From Pseudomonas azadiae (GTDB lineage Bacteria > Pseudomonadota > Gammaproteobacteria > Pseudomonadales > Pseudomonadaceae), in contig NZ_JAHSTY010000002.1 of NCBI RefSeq assembly GCF_019145355.1, positions 1,860,001 to 1,924,000 of the forward strand: a stretch of DNA of 64,000 nt, read 5' to 3'. The translations under genes were made by a program, and so were the position numbers. The notes under the pieces were generated by a model. That model was not told where the DNA came from and made no database searches. It saw only the letters and a list, made by a program, of their open reading frames with translations. Positions 27,001-35,455 of this stretch are shown here, piece after piece (position 1 is the stretch's first letter; each line of letters begins with the position of its first letter).

Positions 27001-28876
27001 CGACGACGGCAGTCAGCTAGTTAAACGCTACGAACGCGATCACGCCGGGAGACTCGTAAGAAAAACCCTGCCCGACGGCAACATCATTGATTACACCTAC
27101 GACCGCCAAGGCAATCTCCTCAGCGTCGACGACGGCCATTGGTTTTTAGCCTACGAATACGACCCACAAAACCGCCTCACCGCCGAACACCAAGGCTGGG
27201 GCACCTTGCGCTACGGCTACGACGCCTGCGGCCAGCTCCAAAACCTGCGCCTGCCCGACAACAACCGCCTCACCTTTAACCACGACAAAGGCGGCCACCT
27301 CGCCACCGTCGAACTCAATGGCAAGCTGCTCACATCGCACCTGTTCAAAGCCGGCCAGGAACACCAACGCCAACAAGGCCAACTGATCAGTCGCTACCAC
27401 TACGACGATCAACAGCGCCTCCACACCCACGCCGTCACCCAACAGAGCAACTACTTTTACGAGCGCCACTACGACTACGACAAATCCGGCAACCTCACCC
27501 GCCTGAACGACACCCGCAAAGGCGAACACCGCTACCACTACGATCCACTCAACCGCCTCACCCGCGCCGACCACTCCCAAGGCGAGCTCGAACGCTTCGC
27601 CCACGACCCGGCCGGCAACCTGCTCATGCAGGACCGCCCCGGCCCCGACATCGTCGCTGGCAACCGCCTGCTGATCCAGGGCGACCGCCATTACGACTAC
27701 GACGCCTTCGGCAACCTCATCCGCGAACGCCGCGGCAAAGGCCATCAACTCGTCACCGAATACCGCTACGACTGCCAACACCGGTTGATCGGCATCACCC
27801 AACCCAACGGAAAAACCGCCAGCTACCGCTACGATCCCTTCGGTCGCCGAATCAGCAAAACCGTCGACGGCATCACCACCGAGTTCTTCTGGCAAGGCGA
27901 CAAGCTCATCGCCGAACACCATGCGGACCGCCACCGCAGCTATCTCTACGAACCGGACAGCTTCCGGCCACTAGCCCTATTGGAAGGGTTTGGCCCCAAA
28001 GAAACCAATCCCTACCACTACCAACTCGACCACCTCGGCACGCCCCAGGAACTCACCGCCCCGGACGGCGAAATCGTGTGGTCCGCGCATTACCGTGCCT
28101 ATGGCGAAATTAGCCGCCTAGACATAGGAAAAATCAACAATCCACTGCGCTTCCAAGGCCAATACTTCGATCAGGAAAGCGGCCTGCACTACAACCGCCA
28201 TCGCTACTACAATCCGGATATTGGTCGCTACCTGACGCCGGATCCGGTGAAGCTGGCGGGTGGAATCAATGCGTACCAGTACGTGCACAACCCTACGGGG
28301 TGGGTAGATCCATTAGGGCTGAATTCCTGTCCTGATGCGAGTGGTTGCAAGCCAAACGCTACCGCCCAAAACCCAGTTGAAGGTGTTAATCACGGAAACC
28401 CAGCGTTACCGCAACTGACAAGTAGGCAGCGACAAGCAAGAATTGATGAGCTTGCCGAATCAAATGCGTATCGGCGTTTATCGGAGCTCGAAGCATCAAT
28501 TCCGGAAGCACACTTTTTGGAAAAACACGGAGCTCAGACATCGCTAGAATCTCAGCTCGAACGAGTGATGACGGCTAAAAATCCCACTACCGGCGAAATT
28601 GAGACCTTCGAGAATGGGAGACGGAGGGGACTGCCAAGGCCACCAAGTGCCGCCACTCACTTCCTAAGCCACAGGGATCAATTGAACGCAATTCACCGCG
28701 CACAACTCATTTTTAAGCTTACTGATCTGTCGATGTCAAAAGAGCCTATGCATATGGGGAAAATAATTGGTGAAGGATACAAGAGAGATGGGTACGAATA
28801 TGGAAAACAAAGAAAAGCCAGAGTTTTTTTGAATGATGAAGGTCAACCTATTACAGCCTTTACGGAGTTCGAATGA
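24032..28876 (+). CDS. Rhs-family polymorphic toxin with variable nuclease-like tip
   Basis: 1614 residues. Residues 1-400 form an N-terminal region with no PAAR motif but with a hydrophobic patch (VLINLLLGLATAGMGMAVRM). A DUF6531-like segment (NGCPVSMVTGEELLTLTDGV) starts the cage. YD repeats fill about 560-1380 (for example DPDGNSTDYSYNKYGQLVGV), and the RHS core ends with RYYNPDIGRYLTPDP and the self-cleavage motif DPLGL (1426-1430). The last 184 residues are the tip: His1494 and His1499 in HFLEKHGAQTSLESQL, and ASAATHFLS-like and KIIGEGYKRDGYEYG segments, resembling small RNase-type tips. From 28320 the DNA turns AT-rich, the mark of an exchanged tip. No VgrG or chaperone gene adjoins, so delivery must use partners elsewhere. 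Confidence 0.92.
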   Translation: MIQLTGQAIGYLVLAAMDSKTRDVDSVLSDFKGCLNHYDAWAESFFSFSALAIEQVFKVGDDVALVAPINRSIIPSSTVATCQASGTLTLVHMFQSSRFVPIGNTPVMVQRIDPDGGPLGEPIHKTIGPSGILQITECDRNQRYRVSFYPNVSKAHFKALYASYQSVIAPLEGWLRSEWATTFAPLWKGYSEADFLKRYLSLHQAYARGFGEALYSLWDNLKQLAQWLADPLGYAEQLLHYLSQDEFEKLLNLGADTLAKGLLVLSDEPLLFIYLSAMVSWMRMLPPPYLNELLGEITAEVLINLLLGLATAGMGMAVRMSTKVLGGIKSQRARRWLEHMAGQFGKARVDDHAELAKPILLGGPATPIRTIPDVPLRVGDQLVSNPVQVVRNKPQRTALVRQEPVDDVPAVAKNPAGDAADSSDKTVTNGCPVSMVTGEELLTLTDGVLDGVLPFEWTRLYRTSAVEVDVGLGFGWSHSLSHRLSVSGDSVVWVDHENRSTALPLPTVARPAITNSLAEAAIYLGALPGELVLAQASCFYHFRDGVLFSISDAYDNRLRISRDFLGRIERLDNGVGRSLFLRYASGRIVAVDYQIERAVDDGPFVWVTEQTVVSYAYDDLGRLVSATNAVGESEVYRYDEQHVILERGLAGGAIFYWEWERTGKAARCVRHWASFSQMDTRYAWGDDGRVTVFNADGSQEVYVHDDRARLVQRIDPDGAQHFKSYDDKGRLTVEQDPLGAITAYQYDEAGRLVALFPRDDEPTTYEHDNGFVRVVRRGGAVWKYERNDQGDVTRRTDPDGNSTDYSYNKYGQLVGVWHPDHSCHRLVWNARGQLLEEQLPNGGIKRYRYDDLGRQIAREDERGALTQYQWDAAGRLLKLTQPGGATREYSYNAYGKITSERDELGHVTRYEYADGLHLISRRINADGTQVKYRYDNARLLLTEIENESGETYRLQYNGNGLIQQEIGFDGQRSAYVYDLNGNLQEKTEHGDDGSQLVKRYERDHAGRLVRKTLPDGNIIDYTYDRQGNLLSVDDGHWFLAYEYDPQNRLTAEHQGWGTLRYGYDACGQLQNLRLPDNNRLTFNHDKGGHLATVELNGKLLTSHLFKAGQEHQRQQGQLISRYHYDDQQRLHTHAVTQQSNYFYERHYDYDKSGNLTRLNDTRKGEHRYHYDPLNRLTRADHSQGELERFAHDPAGNLLMQDRPGPDIVAGNRLLIQGDRHYDYDAFGNLIRERRGKGHQLVTEYRYDCQHRLIGITQPNGKTASYRYDPFGRRISKTVDGITTEFFWQGDKLIAEHHADRHRSYLYEPDSFRPLALLEGFGPKETNPYHYQLDHLGTPQELTAPDGEIVWSAHYRAYGEISRLDIGKINNPLRFQGQYFDQESGLHYNRHRYYNPDIGRYLTPDPVKLAGGINAYQYVHNPTGWVDPLGLNSCPDASGCKPNATAQNPVEGVNHGNPALPQLTSRQRQARIDELAESNAYRRLSELEASIPEAHFLEKHGAQTSLESQLERVMTAKNPTTGEIETFENGRRRGLPRPPSAATHFLSHRDQLNAIHRAQLIFKLTDLSMSKEPMHMGKIIGEGYKRDGYEYGKQRKARVFLNDEGQPITAFTEFE

Positions 28877-29247
28877 AAATTAAGCCAAGCACATCAACTA
28901 TCCAAGGTTTGCTATTCACTTACTGCGTCGAAAATGCAAAAAACTCGGACAAAGAGGAGCTTATCGCAACCACAAATATTAATGACGATGGAGAGCTAGA
29001 GAGCCTGTTCAACAAACTTACCAAACCAGAATTCATTAAATACAAAAGCGCCGAAAGGCAGCGACATATTGACACCCTAGAGCACTTCTTAGAGACAGAT
29101 GAAAATTTTGAATCGGTTTTTTATCTCTTTGATACACATTTTGACGACGAGATTACCGACAAAAGACATTTCATGAAGTTATTGCTAGAGTGCATACGGC
29201 GTTACCACTTAGAGGCAACCGCAGCCGAATCGCCAACAGTTTTATAA
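28873..29247 (+). CDS. Cognate immunity protein of the Rhs toxin
   Basis: 124 residues, acidic and AT-rich, starting inside the Rhs stop region (ATGA overlap). No signal peptide, so a cytoplasmic antidote is expected. Contains clusters of Asp/Glu (FLETDENFESVFYLFDTHFDDE) that could mimic nucleic acid or cover a basic toxin. No known family recognised; the role is inferred from position, size and shared base composition with the toxin tip. Confidence 0.75.
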   Translation: MKIKPSTSTIQGLLFTYCVENAKNSDKEELIATTNINDDGELESLFNKLTKPEFIKYKSAERQRHIDTLEHFLETDENFESVFYLFDTHFDDEITDKRHFMKLLLECIRRYHLEATAAESPTVL

Positions 29248-29280
29248 CCTGGTAAACAACGCCGCCCTAGACCCCCCTTC

Positions 29281-29414
29281 TGTAGTGAGCGAGCTTGCTC
29301 GCGCTGGGCCGCGAAGCGGCCCCATCCCAGGCAATGCGTATTTACAGTTAAATCGGCATCGTCTGTTTTGGGGCTGCTGCGCAGCCCGACGCAGGGCAAG
29401 CCTGCTCGCCACAG
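29281..29414. repeat. Degenerate palindromic repeat (GTAGTGAGC..GCTTGCTCGC type)
   Basis: The left arm TGTAGTGAGCGAGCTTGCTCGC and right arm GGGCAAGCCTGCTCGCCACAG are an imperfect inverted pair with an internal GCCGCGAAGCGGC hairpin and GGGCTGCTGCGCAGCCC. Related to, but diverged from, the 149-bp elements at 42524 and 60936. Confidence 0.6.
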
Positions 29415-29434
29415 AGGAGGTAAGCTCAGCCAGA

Positions 29435-30664
29435 TCAGCGTTTACTCAGCTCCATGATCATCCGGCCAAGCAGATAAACCCGCGGTACCACACTCTCCAC
29501 CTCGGCATACTCCTGCGCCGTATGAATATTGCCCCCCACAATCCCAAACCCATCCAGCGTCGGCGTGCCGACCCCAGCCGACAGACTCGCATCCGCCGCC
29601 CCGCCGCTGCCTTCAATCGTCAGCTTCTTGCCCAACTCCGCATAAATTCCCTGAGCAATCGCGACTAATTTGTCCGACTCCGCCGTCTGCGGCATCGGTG
29701 GCAGCCCACGTTGCAAGCTGGTCTTTACTTCGGTTTCGGGGATCAGCTTGTTCGCGGACACCCGCATCAGATCTTTCTCAATCCGGTCAAACTCTTCCGG
29801 CAGCGCCGCGCGCACGTCCGCCTTGGCGGTGGCCTGGTCGGGGATGACGTTGGTGCGGTCGCCCGCCTTGAGCACGGTGAAGTTGATGGTGGTTTTCTTC
29901 TCTTCATCGCCCAGTTTGCCCAGCTGCAAAATCTGGTGCGCCGCTTCCATGGCGGCGTTGCGCCCCAGTTCCGGGGCGACCCCGGCGTGGGCGGCTTTGC
30001 CTTTGACTTCGACCACGGCGGTGGCGCTGCCTTTGCGCCACACCACCAGGCCATCCGCCGGGCGGCCGGGTTCGAGGTTGAGGGTGACGTCGTGACCCTT
30101 GGCGGTGTTGCGGATGAGTTCGGAGGCGGCCTCGGAGCCGGTTTCTTCGCTGGCGTCGAGCAGGAAGGTGATCTGCGCGTAGTCCTTGAAACCCTGGTCC
30201 TTGAGGACTTTGAGCGCGTAGATGCCGGCGACGATGCCGCCCTTGTCATCCATCACGCCGGGGCCATAGGCGCGGCCATCCTTGATGTGGAACGGGCGCT
30301 CGGCGGCCGAGCCTTCCTTGAAGACGGTGTCCATGTGGGCCATCAGCAGGATCCTGGCCTTGCCGGTGCCCTTGAGGGTGGCAACCACATGGCTGTTATT
30401 GGCCGCTTTATCCGGCACCAGCTCGATGCTGAAGCCCAGCTGTTTGAGCTCATCCACGGCGATGTCGCGCACTTGGGTCAGGCCCGGTTCATAGCCCGAC
30501 CCCGAGTCGATGTTGACCAGGCGCTCCAGCAGTTTCAGGGCCTCGCCCTTGTATTGCTCGGCTTGCGCCTGGATCGGTTTGTGGGGCTCGACGCTGTAGG
30601 CCGGCGCGGCGAAGGACAAGGCCAGGGTGGCGGCCAGGAGGGTGCGGGGGAAGTTGAAGAGCAT
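29435..30664 (-). CDS. M20 family metallopeptidase, carboxypeptidase G2-like (glutamate carboxypeptidase)
   Basis: 409 residues with a Sec signal peptide (about 1-24, AAPAYSVEP). The zinc-site motifs of M20 peptidases are present: HMDTVFKEG (His, Asp), GPGVMDDKGG (bridging Asp), LLDASEETGS (catalytic Glu and Zn Glu), NLEPGRP, and the final His in GNIHTAQEYA. Overall it follows carboxypeptidase G2, which removes C-terminal Glu from folates and peptides. Likely periplasmic. The LysE exporter gene lies upstream on the same strand with a 40-bp gap, so they may be co-transcribed. Confidence 0.9.
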   Translation of the reverse strand: MLFNFPRTLLAATLALSFAAPAYSVEPHKPIQAQAEQYKGEALKLLERLVNIDSGSGYEPGLTQVRDIAVDELKQLGFSIELVPDKAANNSHVVATLKGTGKARILLMAHMDTVFKEGSAAERPFHIKDGRAYGPGVMDDKGGIVAGIYALKVLKDQGFKDYAQITFLLDASEETGSEAASELIRNTAKGHDVTLNLEPGRPADGLVVWRKGSATAVVEVKGKAAHAGVAPELGRNAAMEAAHQILQLGKLGDEEKKTTINFTVLKAGDRTNVIPDQATAKADVRAALPEEFDRIEKDLMRVSANKLIPETEVKTSLQRGLPPMPQTAESDKLVAIAQGIYAELGKKLTIEGSGGAADASLSAGVGTPTLDGFGIVGGNIHTAQEYAEVESVVPRVYLLGRMIMELSKR

Positions 30665-30704
30665 GAACCGATCCTTGTTTTTTGTTGGAAGGTGCCGTCA
30701 CACC

Positions 30705-31334
30705 CTACCCCACAGTCCGCGCCAGCATCAATGCCACGCCCAACAGCAGCACTGCCGTGATCCGCTGCAACAGCACACGGCGCTTGGGGTTTTCCAGCAC
30801 ATGCTGGATGCGTTGGCCGAAGTAGCCATACAGGCAGCCGCTGGCAAATTGCAGCAACAGGAACGTCAGCCCGAGAATTGCAATATCCAGGGCCGAACTG
30901 TGCTCGCCGGCCCCTGCGAACTGGGGGAATACCGCGCTGAACAGGATGATGGTCTTGGGGTTGGAAAAACCGGTCAGCAAGCCCTTGCCGAACAGGCTGC
31001 GCGCGCCTTCCACGGCACCGATCCGGTCGAGCACCGCGCCGCTGCTGGTCCATTGTTTGTAGGCAAGGTGAAGGATGTACGCGACGCCCACGCCCTGGAT
31101 GGCCTGGGTGATGACGGGGTGCCCCTTGATCAGTTCCGAGAAGCCGACCGCAAAAATCAGTATCGATATCAGGTACGACACACTGGCGCCGAGCTGCGCC
31201 GGGATCGAACTGCGCAGCCCGTTACGCAGGCCCAGGCTCATCAGCAGCAACGTCATGGGCCCAGGGCTGAAGGTCATCGTCGCGCAAAACAACAGGAAAT
31301 ACAGAAACGAAGAGAGGGTTAACGCGCTGGTCAT
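30705..31334 (-). CDS. LysE family translocator (amino-acid/threonine exporter)
   Basis: 209 residues from ATG 31334 (MTSALTLSSFLYF); the long upstream open frame is antisense to the aminotransferase relic. Six hydrophobic segments and the family hallmark FSPGPMTLLLMSLGLRNGLR in the first helix/loop, with FSNPKTIILFSAVFPQF in the middle. Exports amino acids or homoserine lactone-like compounds. LysE exporters are commonly divergent from a MocR or LysR regulator; here the divergent MocR partner is a truncated relic. Confidence 0.88.
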   Translation of the reverse strand: MTSALTLSSFLYFLLFCATMTFSPGPMTLLLMSLGLRNGLRSSIPAQLGASVSYLISILIFAVGFSELIKGHPVITQAIQGVGVAYILHLAYKQWTSSGAVLDRIGAVEGARSLFGKGLLTGFSNPKTIILFSAVFPQFAGAGEHSSALDIAILGLTFLLLQFASGCLYGYFGQRIQHVLENPKRRVLLQRITAVLLLGVALMLARTVG

Positions 31335-31391
31335 GGTCTGGAACCTGGGGAGGAGAGCCCGCAGTTTAGGCAGGTGGCATTGCACATGGCA

Positions 31392-31425
31392 GGTGAAGTC
31401 AGGCCTAATTCGGCCGAACTTCACC
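31392..31425. promoter_or_regulatory. Inverted repeat between lysE-type gene and MocR relic
   Basis: GGTGAAGT (31392-31399) and ACTTCACC (31418-31425) pair perfectly around an inner GGCC/GGCC pair. It might be the operator of the lost regulator or a scar at the deletion point. Confidence 0.4.
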
Positions 31426-31428
31426 GGT

Positions 31429-32225
31429 AAAATTACTTCCACGCCAACCTGGCGCTGCACGGCGTCAAGGTGATCACGGTACAGCGCCGTCCCGACGGCT
31501 TTGACTTCGACGCCCTCGAGCAGCTTCTGGCCGAACATCGTCCCAGCCTGTACCTGACCACCAGCCTGCTGCACAACCCAACCGGCCATTCCTTCAGCCC
31601 TGGCCAGGCGTTTCGGCTGCTGCAACTGACCCAGCGCTACCACTGCCATATCGTCGAAGATGACCTCTACGGCGACCTGCACCCCAACCCTCCGCCGCGC
31701 TTGGCCGCGCTTGCCGGCCTGGACCAGGTCACCTATCTGTCGGGCTTCTCCAAGATCCTCAGCGCCAACGCCCGCGTCAGCTTCGTGGTGGCCGCGCCGC
31801 AACTGGCGGCCAACCTCACCAATATGAAGCTGATGAGCGGCGGCTTGACCTCAGAGCTGTTCGAGCAACTGGTGTACCGCATGCTCAGCGAAGGCAGCTA
31901 CGCCAAGCACCGCAAGCGCATGGTGCAGCGCTTGATGGAGTCCGGTGGACGGGTCGAGCAATGGCTCAAGCGTTGCGGCTGCGAACTGCCGATGGGCTAT
32001 GAAGGCGGGATGTTTATCTGGGCGCGCCTGCCGCCGGGCATCAACGGCGAACGGCTGGCCCAGGCCGCCTTGAAGCAAGGCATGGTGCTGGCGCCGGGCG
32101 CGCTGTTTGGCTATGACCCGGCGCACCGCGATTCGATGCGTTTCAATGTGGCCCACAGTGATGAGCCCCAGGTGCGGCAAGTGTTTGAGGCATTGTTGCG
32201 GGCTGCAAACTTGGGTCGCGGGTAG
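31429..32225 (+). pseudogene. Truncated MocR-type regulator (C-terminal aminotransferase-like part only)
   Basis: Homology starts immediately after a TAA (31428-31430) with NYFHANLALHGVKVITV, the middle of a PLP domain, and continues to a normal C-terminus at 32225. The GntR helix-turn-helix and roughly the first 130 residues of the aminotransferase domain are absent. The first possible start is GTG 31470, which has no ribosome-binding site. The region retains LHNPTGHSFSP, the pyridine-ring Asp in VEDDLYGDLH and the Schiff-base Lys in LSGFSKILSANARVSF. It looks like a decayed regulator once divergent from the LysE exporter gene. Confidence 0.8.
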
Positions 32226-32309
32226 AGCAACGCCGACAATTGGCGTTGCGCACGCAGGCCAGCCTCCGTCTTTGATGATAACGCTTGTGCGTTGACCATC
32301 CCTGTTACA

Positions 32310-32353
32310 CACCATATAGTGTGCCCACAAACAGAACAGACCACTACATAGTG
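32310..32353. promoter_or_regulatory. Paired palindromes upstream of nrdB, NrdR-box-like
   Basis: CACCATATAGTG (32310-32321) and CACTACATAGTG (32342-32353) are 32 bp apart, three helical turns, as NrdR box pairs are. The cores have six bases between CAC and GTG, two fewer than the published NrdR consensus. A weaker third copy lies at 32378-32389 (CACTATGCGCAG). Confidence 0.45.
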
Positions 32354-32451
32354 TGCAGTATCGGTATTTGCCGACCACACTATGCGCAGTATTTCAATGC
32401 CTTGAAGCCTGCAAAGACACTTATTTTTCGAGTACCCGGAAGGAGAATTCA

Positions 32452-33702
32452 ATGCTGAGTTGGGATGAAGTCGACAACGAAGACACCGGTGCAGCGGTGA
32501 TAAAAGGCGCCAACGCCGGCCACGCCAGCGAAGCCAACATGGACCGTCTCGACGGTGCCGGCGCTGCCGCTGCCCTGGAAGCACGTAATGTGACCGCCAA
32601 CGACTCGGCCGCCATCATCCGCGCCAAGGCCGCCCTCGACAAACTCGACGTCGCCGAAGGCCTCGCCGAACTCGAAGGCGCCTCCGCCCGCGTTGCCGTT
32701 GACGAAAAGCGCATGATCAACTGCCGCGCCGACCTCAACCAACTCGTACCCTTCAAATACGACTGGGCCTGGCAGAAATACCTCGACGGCTGCGCCAACC
32801 ACTGGATGCCGCAGGAGGTCAACATGACCGCCGACATCGCCCTGTGGAAAGACCCCGAAGGCCTGACCGACGACGAACGCCGCATCGTCATGCGCAACCT
32901 CGGCTTCTTCTCCACCGCCGACTCGCTGGTCGCCAACAACCTGGTGCTGGCCGTGTATCGCCTTATCACCAACCCGGAGTGCCGCCAGTACATCCTGCGC
33001 CAGGCCTTCGAAGAAGCGATCCACACCCACGCTTATCAGTACTGCATCGAATCCCTGGCCATGGATGAAGGCGAGATCTTCAACATGTACCACGAGATTC
33101 CGTCGGTCGCTAAAAAAGCCGCCTGGGGCCTGAAGTACACCCGCTCGATCTCCGATCCGAAGTTCGAAACCGGCACCGTCGACACCGACAAAGAACTGCT
33201 GCGCAACCTGGTCGCCTACTACTGCGTGCTGGAAGGCATCTTCTTCTACTGCGGCTTCACCCAGATCCTGTCCATGGGCCGCCGCAACAAAATGACCGGC
33301 GTGGCCGAGCAGTTCCAGTACATCCTGCGCGATGAGTCGATGCACCTGAACTTCGGGATCGATGTAATCAACCAGATCAAGATCGAAAACCCGCATTTGT
33401 GGGATGCCGAGATGAAGGAAGAAGCGACCCAGATGATTTTGCAGGGGACGCAGCTGGAGATTGAATACGCTCGCGACACCATGCCGCGCGGTGTTCTCGG
33501 TATGAACGCGGCGATGATGGAGGATTACCTCAAGTTCATCGCCAACCGTCGCCTGTCGCAGATTGGGTTGAAGGAAGAGTACCCAGGCACCACCAACCCG
33601 TTCCCGTGGATGAGCGAGATCATGGACTTGAAGAAGGAGAAAAACTTCTTCGAAACCCGTGTAATCGAGTACCAGACCGGCGGCGCGCTGAGCTGGGACT
33701 AA
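32452..33702 (+). CDS. nrdB: Ribonucleotide reductase class Ia beta subunit
   Basis: 416 residues from ATG 32452 with AAGGAG upstream; the frame is open further upstream but lacks homology. NrdB houses the di-iron/tyrosyl radical cofactor for dNTP synthesis. Iron ligands and radical region: ALWKDPEGL (Asp), [15 protein letters not shown] (Glu, His), the Tyr-containing [13 protein letters not shown] helix, [11 protein letters not shown] (Glu) and [10 protein letters not shown] (Glu, His). C-terminus TGGALSWD would bind NrdA. The long N-terminal tail (about 75 residues) is typical of Pseudomonas NrdB. nrdA is not adjacent; a MocR relic lies upstream instead. Confidence 0.96.
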   Translation: MLSWDEVDNEDTGAAVIKGANAGHASEANMDRLDGAGAAAALEARNVTANDSAAIIRAKAALDKLDVAEGLAELEGASARVAVDEKRMINCRADLNQLVPFKYDWAWQKYLDGCANHWMPQEVNMTADIALWKDPEGLTDDERRIVMRNLGFFSTADSLVANNLVLAVYRLITNPECRQYILRQAFEEAIHTHAYQYCIESLAMDEGEIFNMYHEIPSVAKKAAWGLKYTRSISDPKFETGTVDTDKELLRNLVAYYCVLEGIFFYCGFTQILSMGRRNKMTGVAEQFQYILRDESMHLNFGIDVINQIKIENPHLWDAEMKEEATQMILQGTQLEIEYARDTMPRGVLGMNAAMMEDYLKFIANRRLSQIGLKEEYPGTTNPFPWMSEIMDLKKEKNFFETRVIEYQTGGALSWD

Positions 33703-33723
33703 CCCACGACGCAGAGCCAAAAT

Positions 33724-33810
33724 GTGGGAGCTGGCTTGCCTGCGATAGCGGTGGGCCAGCCAACGCTCGTGTGACTGATACACCGCTATCGCAGGCAAGC
33801 CAGCTCCCAC
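33724..33810. repeat. REP/BIME palindrome
   Basis: GTGGGAGCTGGCTTGCCTGC arm and its complement around a short centre, 22 bp after the nrdB stop, in the same orientation as 7307-7393. Confidence 0.92.
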
Positions 33811-33852
33811 ATGGAAGTCTGCGGTGATTCATAGACTTTGCGTACAAACCCT

Positions 33853-34341
33853 ATGCCCAATCAAACCATCAAAACCCCCTGCGTCGGCCTGTGCTCCACC
33901 GTTTACGGTGACCTGGTCTGCCGGGGCTGCAAGCGTTATCACCATGAAGTCATCCAGTGGAATGGCTACAACGCTGACGAAAAACAGGCGGTGTGGCTGC
34001 GCCTGGAGCAATTGCTGGTACAGGTGATGGCCAGCAAGCTGGAGGTGTTTGATCCGCACCTGCTGCGCCAGCAACTGGAAAATCGCAAGATTCGCTTTAT
34101 GCCGCACCAGTCGCCGTATTGCTGGGCGTATCAGCTGATTGCCCGGGGCGCGCGGGTCATTTCCAAGCTGGATGCGTACGGGCTGGCCTTGTTGCCGGAG
34201 TTTCGCGAGCGCAGCCTGGCCGATCTGCGCGATGCGATTGATCGGGAGTTCTTCCTGCTGTCCGAAGCGCATTACGAACGGTATATCGCACCGGGGTTCA
34301 TGCGTGAGGTGTTTGGCGCGCCGCTGATTGCTGCCTTTTAA
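33853..34341 (+). CDS. DUF1289 domain protein (paralogue of 7412-7894)
   Basis: 162 residues from ATG 33853 (MPNQTIKTPCVGLC); the TTG at 33838 lies in a poor context. Cys pattern CVGLCSTVYGDLVCRGCKR and the following W-N-G-Y segment are nearly identical to the protein encoded at 7412-7894, and similarity continues over the full length with changes near the ends (last residues GAPLIAAF). Function unknown; the four Cys suggest zinc or iron-sulphur binding. Confidence 0.85.
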   Translation: MPNQTIKTPCVGLCSTVYGDLVCRGCKRYHHEVIQWNGYNADEKQAVWLRLEQLLVQVMASKLEVFDPHLLRQQLENRKIRFMPHQSPYCWAYQLIARGARVISKLDAYGLALLPEFRERSLADLRDAIDREFFLLSEAHYERYIAPGFMREVFGAPLIAAF

Positions 34342-34391
34342 CGCCGTGATTGTGGTTAAAATGTCGGCCGTTCAATGACCGACGCTCAACG

Positions 34392-35306
34392 ATGAACCCT
34401 GACGCACTCGCCACGCTGCACACGCATTTGCTGACGGCCCTGCAAACCCCGCCCAGCGAAACCCGTCGCCTGTTCCACGGCCGTGGCCGCTGCTGGCCGG
34501 GCCTTGAGCAACTGACGGTGGACTGGTTGCAAGGCGTGCTGCTGGTGTCGTTATTCAAGGAACCGGACGCTGCGACGTTGCAAGCCTTGAAGCAACTGCT
34601 GCACACCCACTTCGGCACTTACACCCTGGCCCTGCAACACCGTTACCTGCCGCAAAGCCCCCTCGAATGGCTGGCGGGCGAGCCTGTCAACGAGCTGACC
34701 ATCACCGAAGGCGGCCTGCGTTACTTGATCGACCTGGGTAAAAAGCAGAACAGCGGTCTGTTCCTCGACATGCGCTACGGCCGCAACTGGGTGCGCGAAC
34801 AGGCCAAGGGCCAGCGCGTGCTCAACCTGTTTGCCTACACCTGCGGATTTTCCGTAGCGGCCATCGAAGGCGGTGCCGAGCACGTAGTGAACCTGGACAT
34901 GGCCCGTGGCGCCCTGAGCCGTGGCCGCGATAACCATCGCCTCAATGATCATGACCTGAGCAAGGTCAGCTTCCTGGGCCACGATCTGTTCAAGTCCTGG
35001 GCCAAGGTCACCCACAGCGGCCCTTATGACCTGGTGATCATCGACCCGCCGTCGTTCCAGAAAGGCAGTTTTCTGCTGACCAAGGACTACCAGCGCGTAT
35101 TGCGCCGCTTGCCGGATTTGCTGACGCCACAGGGCACGGTGCTTGCCTGCATGAACGACCCCGCGTTTGGCGAAGACTTCCTGATCAACGGCGTGACCCA
35201 GGAGGCACCCGCATTGCGTTTTGTCGAACGGCTGGAAAACCCGCCGGAATTTCCTGATATTGATGCACAAAGTGGCTTAAAGGCGCTGGTGTTCCGCCAA
35301 GGTTGA
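34392..35306 (+). CDS. Class I SAM-dependent methyltransferase, RlmI/RlmK-like
   Basis: 304 residues from ATG 34392. The C-terminal two thirds are a Rossmann methyltransferase with SAM motif I VLNLFAYTCGFSVAAIEGG, acidic motif II VNLDMARGAL, and motif IV DLVIIDPPSFQKGSF, as in 23S rRNA m5C methyltransferases RlmI/RlmK. The PUA domain of RlmI is missing; instead about 90 N-terminal residues have VDWLQGVLLVSLFKEPD. The target, likely rRNA, is inferred from family resemblance. Confidence 0.82.
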   Translation: MNPDALATLHTHLLTALQTPPSETRRLFHGRGRCWPGLEQLTVDWLQGVLLVSLFKEPDAATLQALKQLLHTHFGTYTLALQHRYLPQSPLEWLAGEPVNELTITEGGLRYLIDLGKKQNSGLFLDMRYGRNWVREQAKGQRVLNLFAYTCGFSVAAIEGGAEHVVNLDMARGALSRGRDNHRLNDHDLSKVSFLGHDLFKSWAKVTHSGPYDLVIIDPPSFQKGSFLLTKDYQRVLRRLPDLLTPQGTVLACMNDPAFGEDFLINGVTQEAPALRFVERLENPPEFPDIDAQSGLKALVFRQG

Positions 35307-35455
35307 TGCCGAAACGTCTTACGCTTGCTACCCTAAGTGATGCGTCGGTCTGGTGAACCTTCTTACCCCCTTTCCGGTCGATACCTGCATTCCCCGGCCA
35401 GACTCGACGGCGTCACGTCGTCGGCTGCCCCGTTTGATCTTTTGGAGAACCACCC

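Noticed and set aside
31335-31802. N-terminal extension of the LysE exporter
   Set aside because: The segment is antisense to the aminotransferase relic; the exporter's first helix starts at the ATG at 31334.
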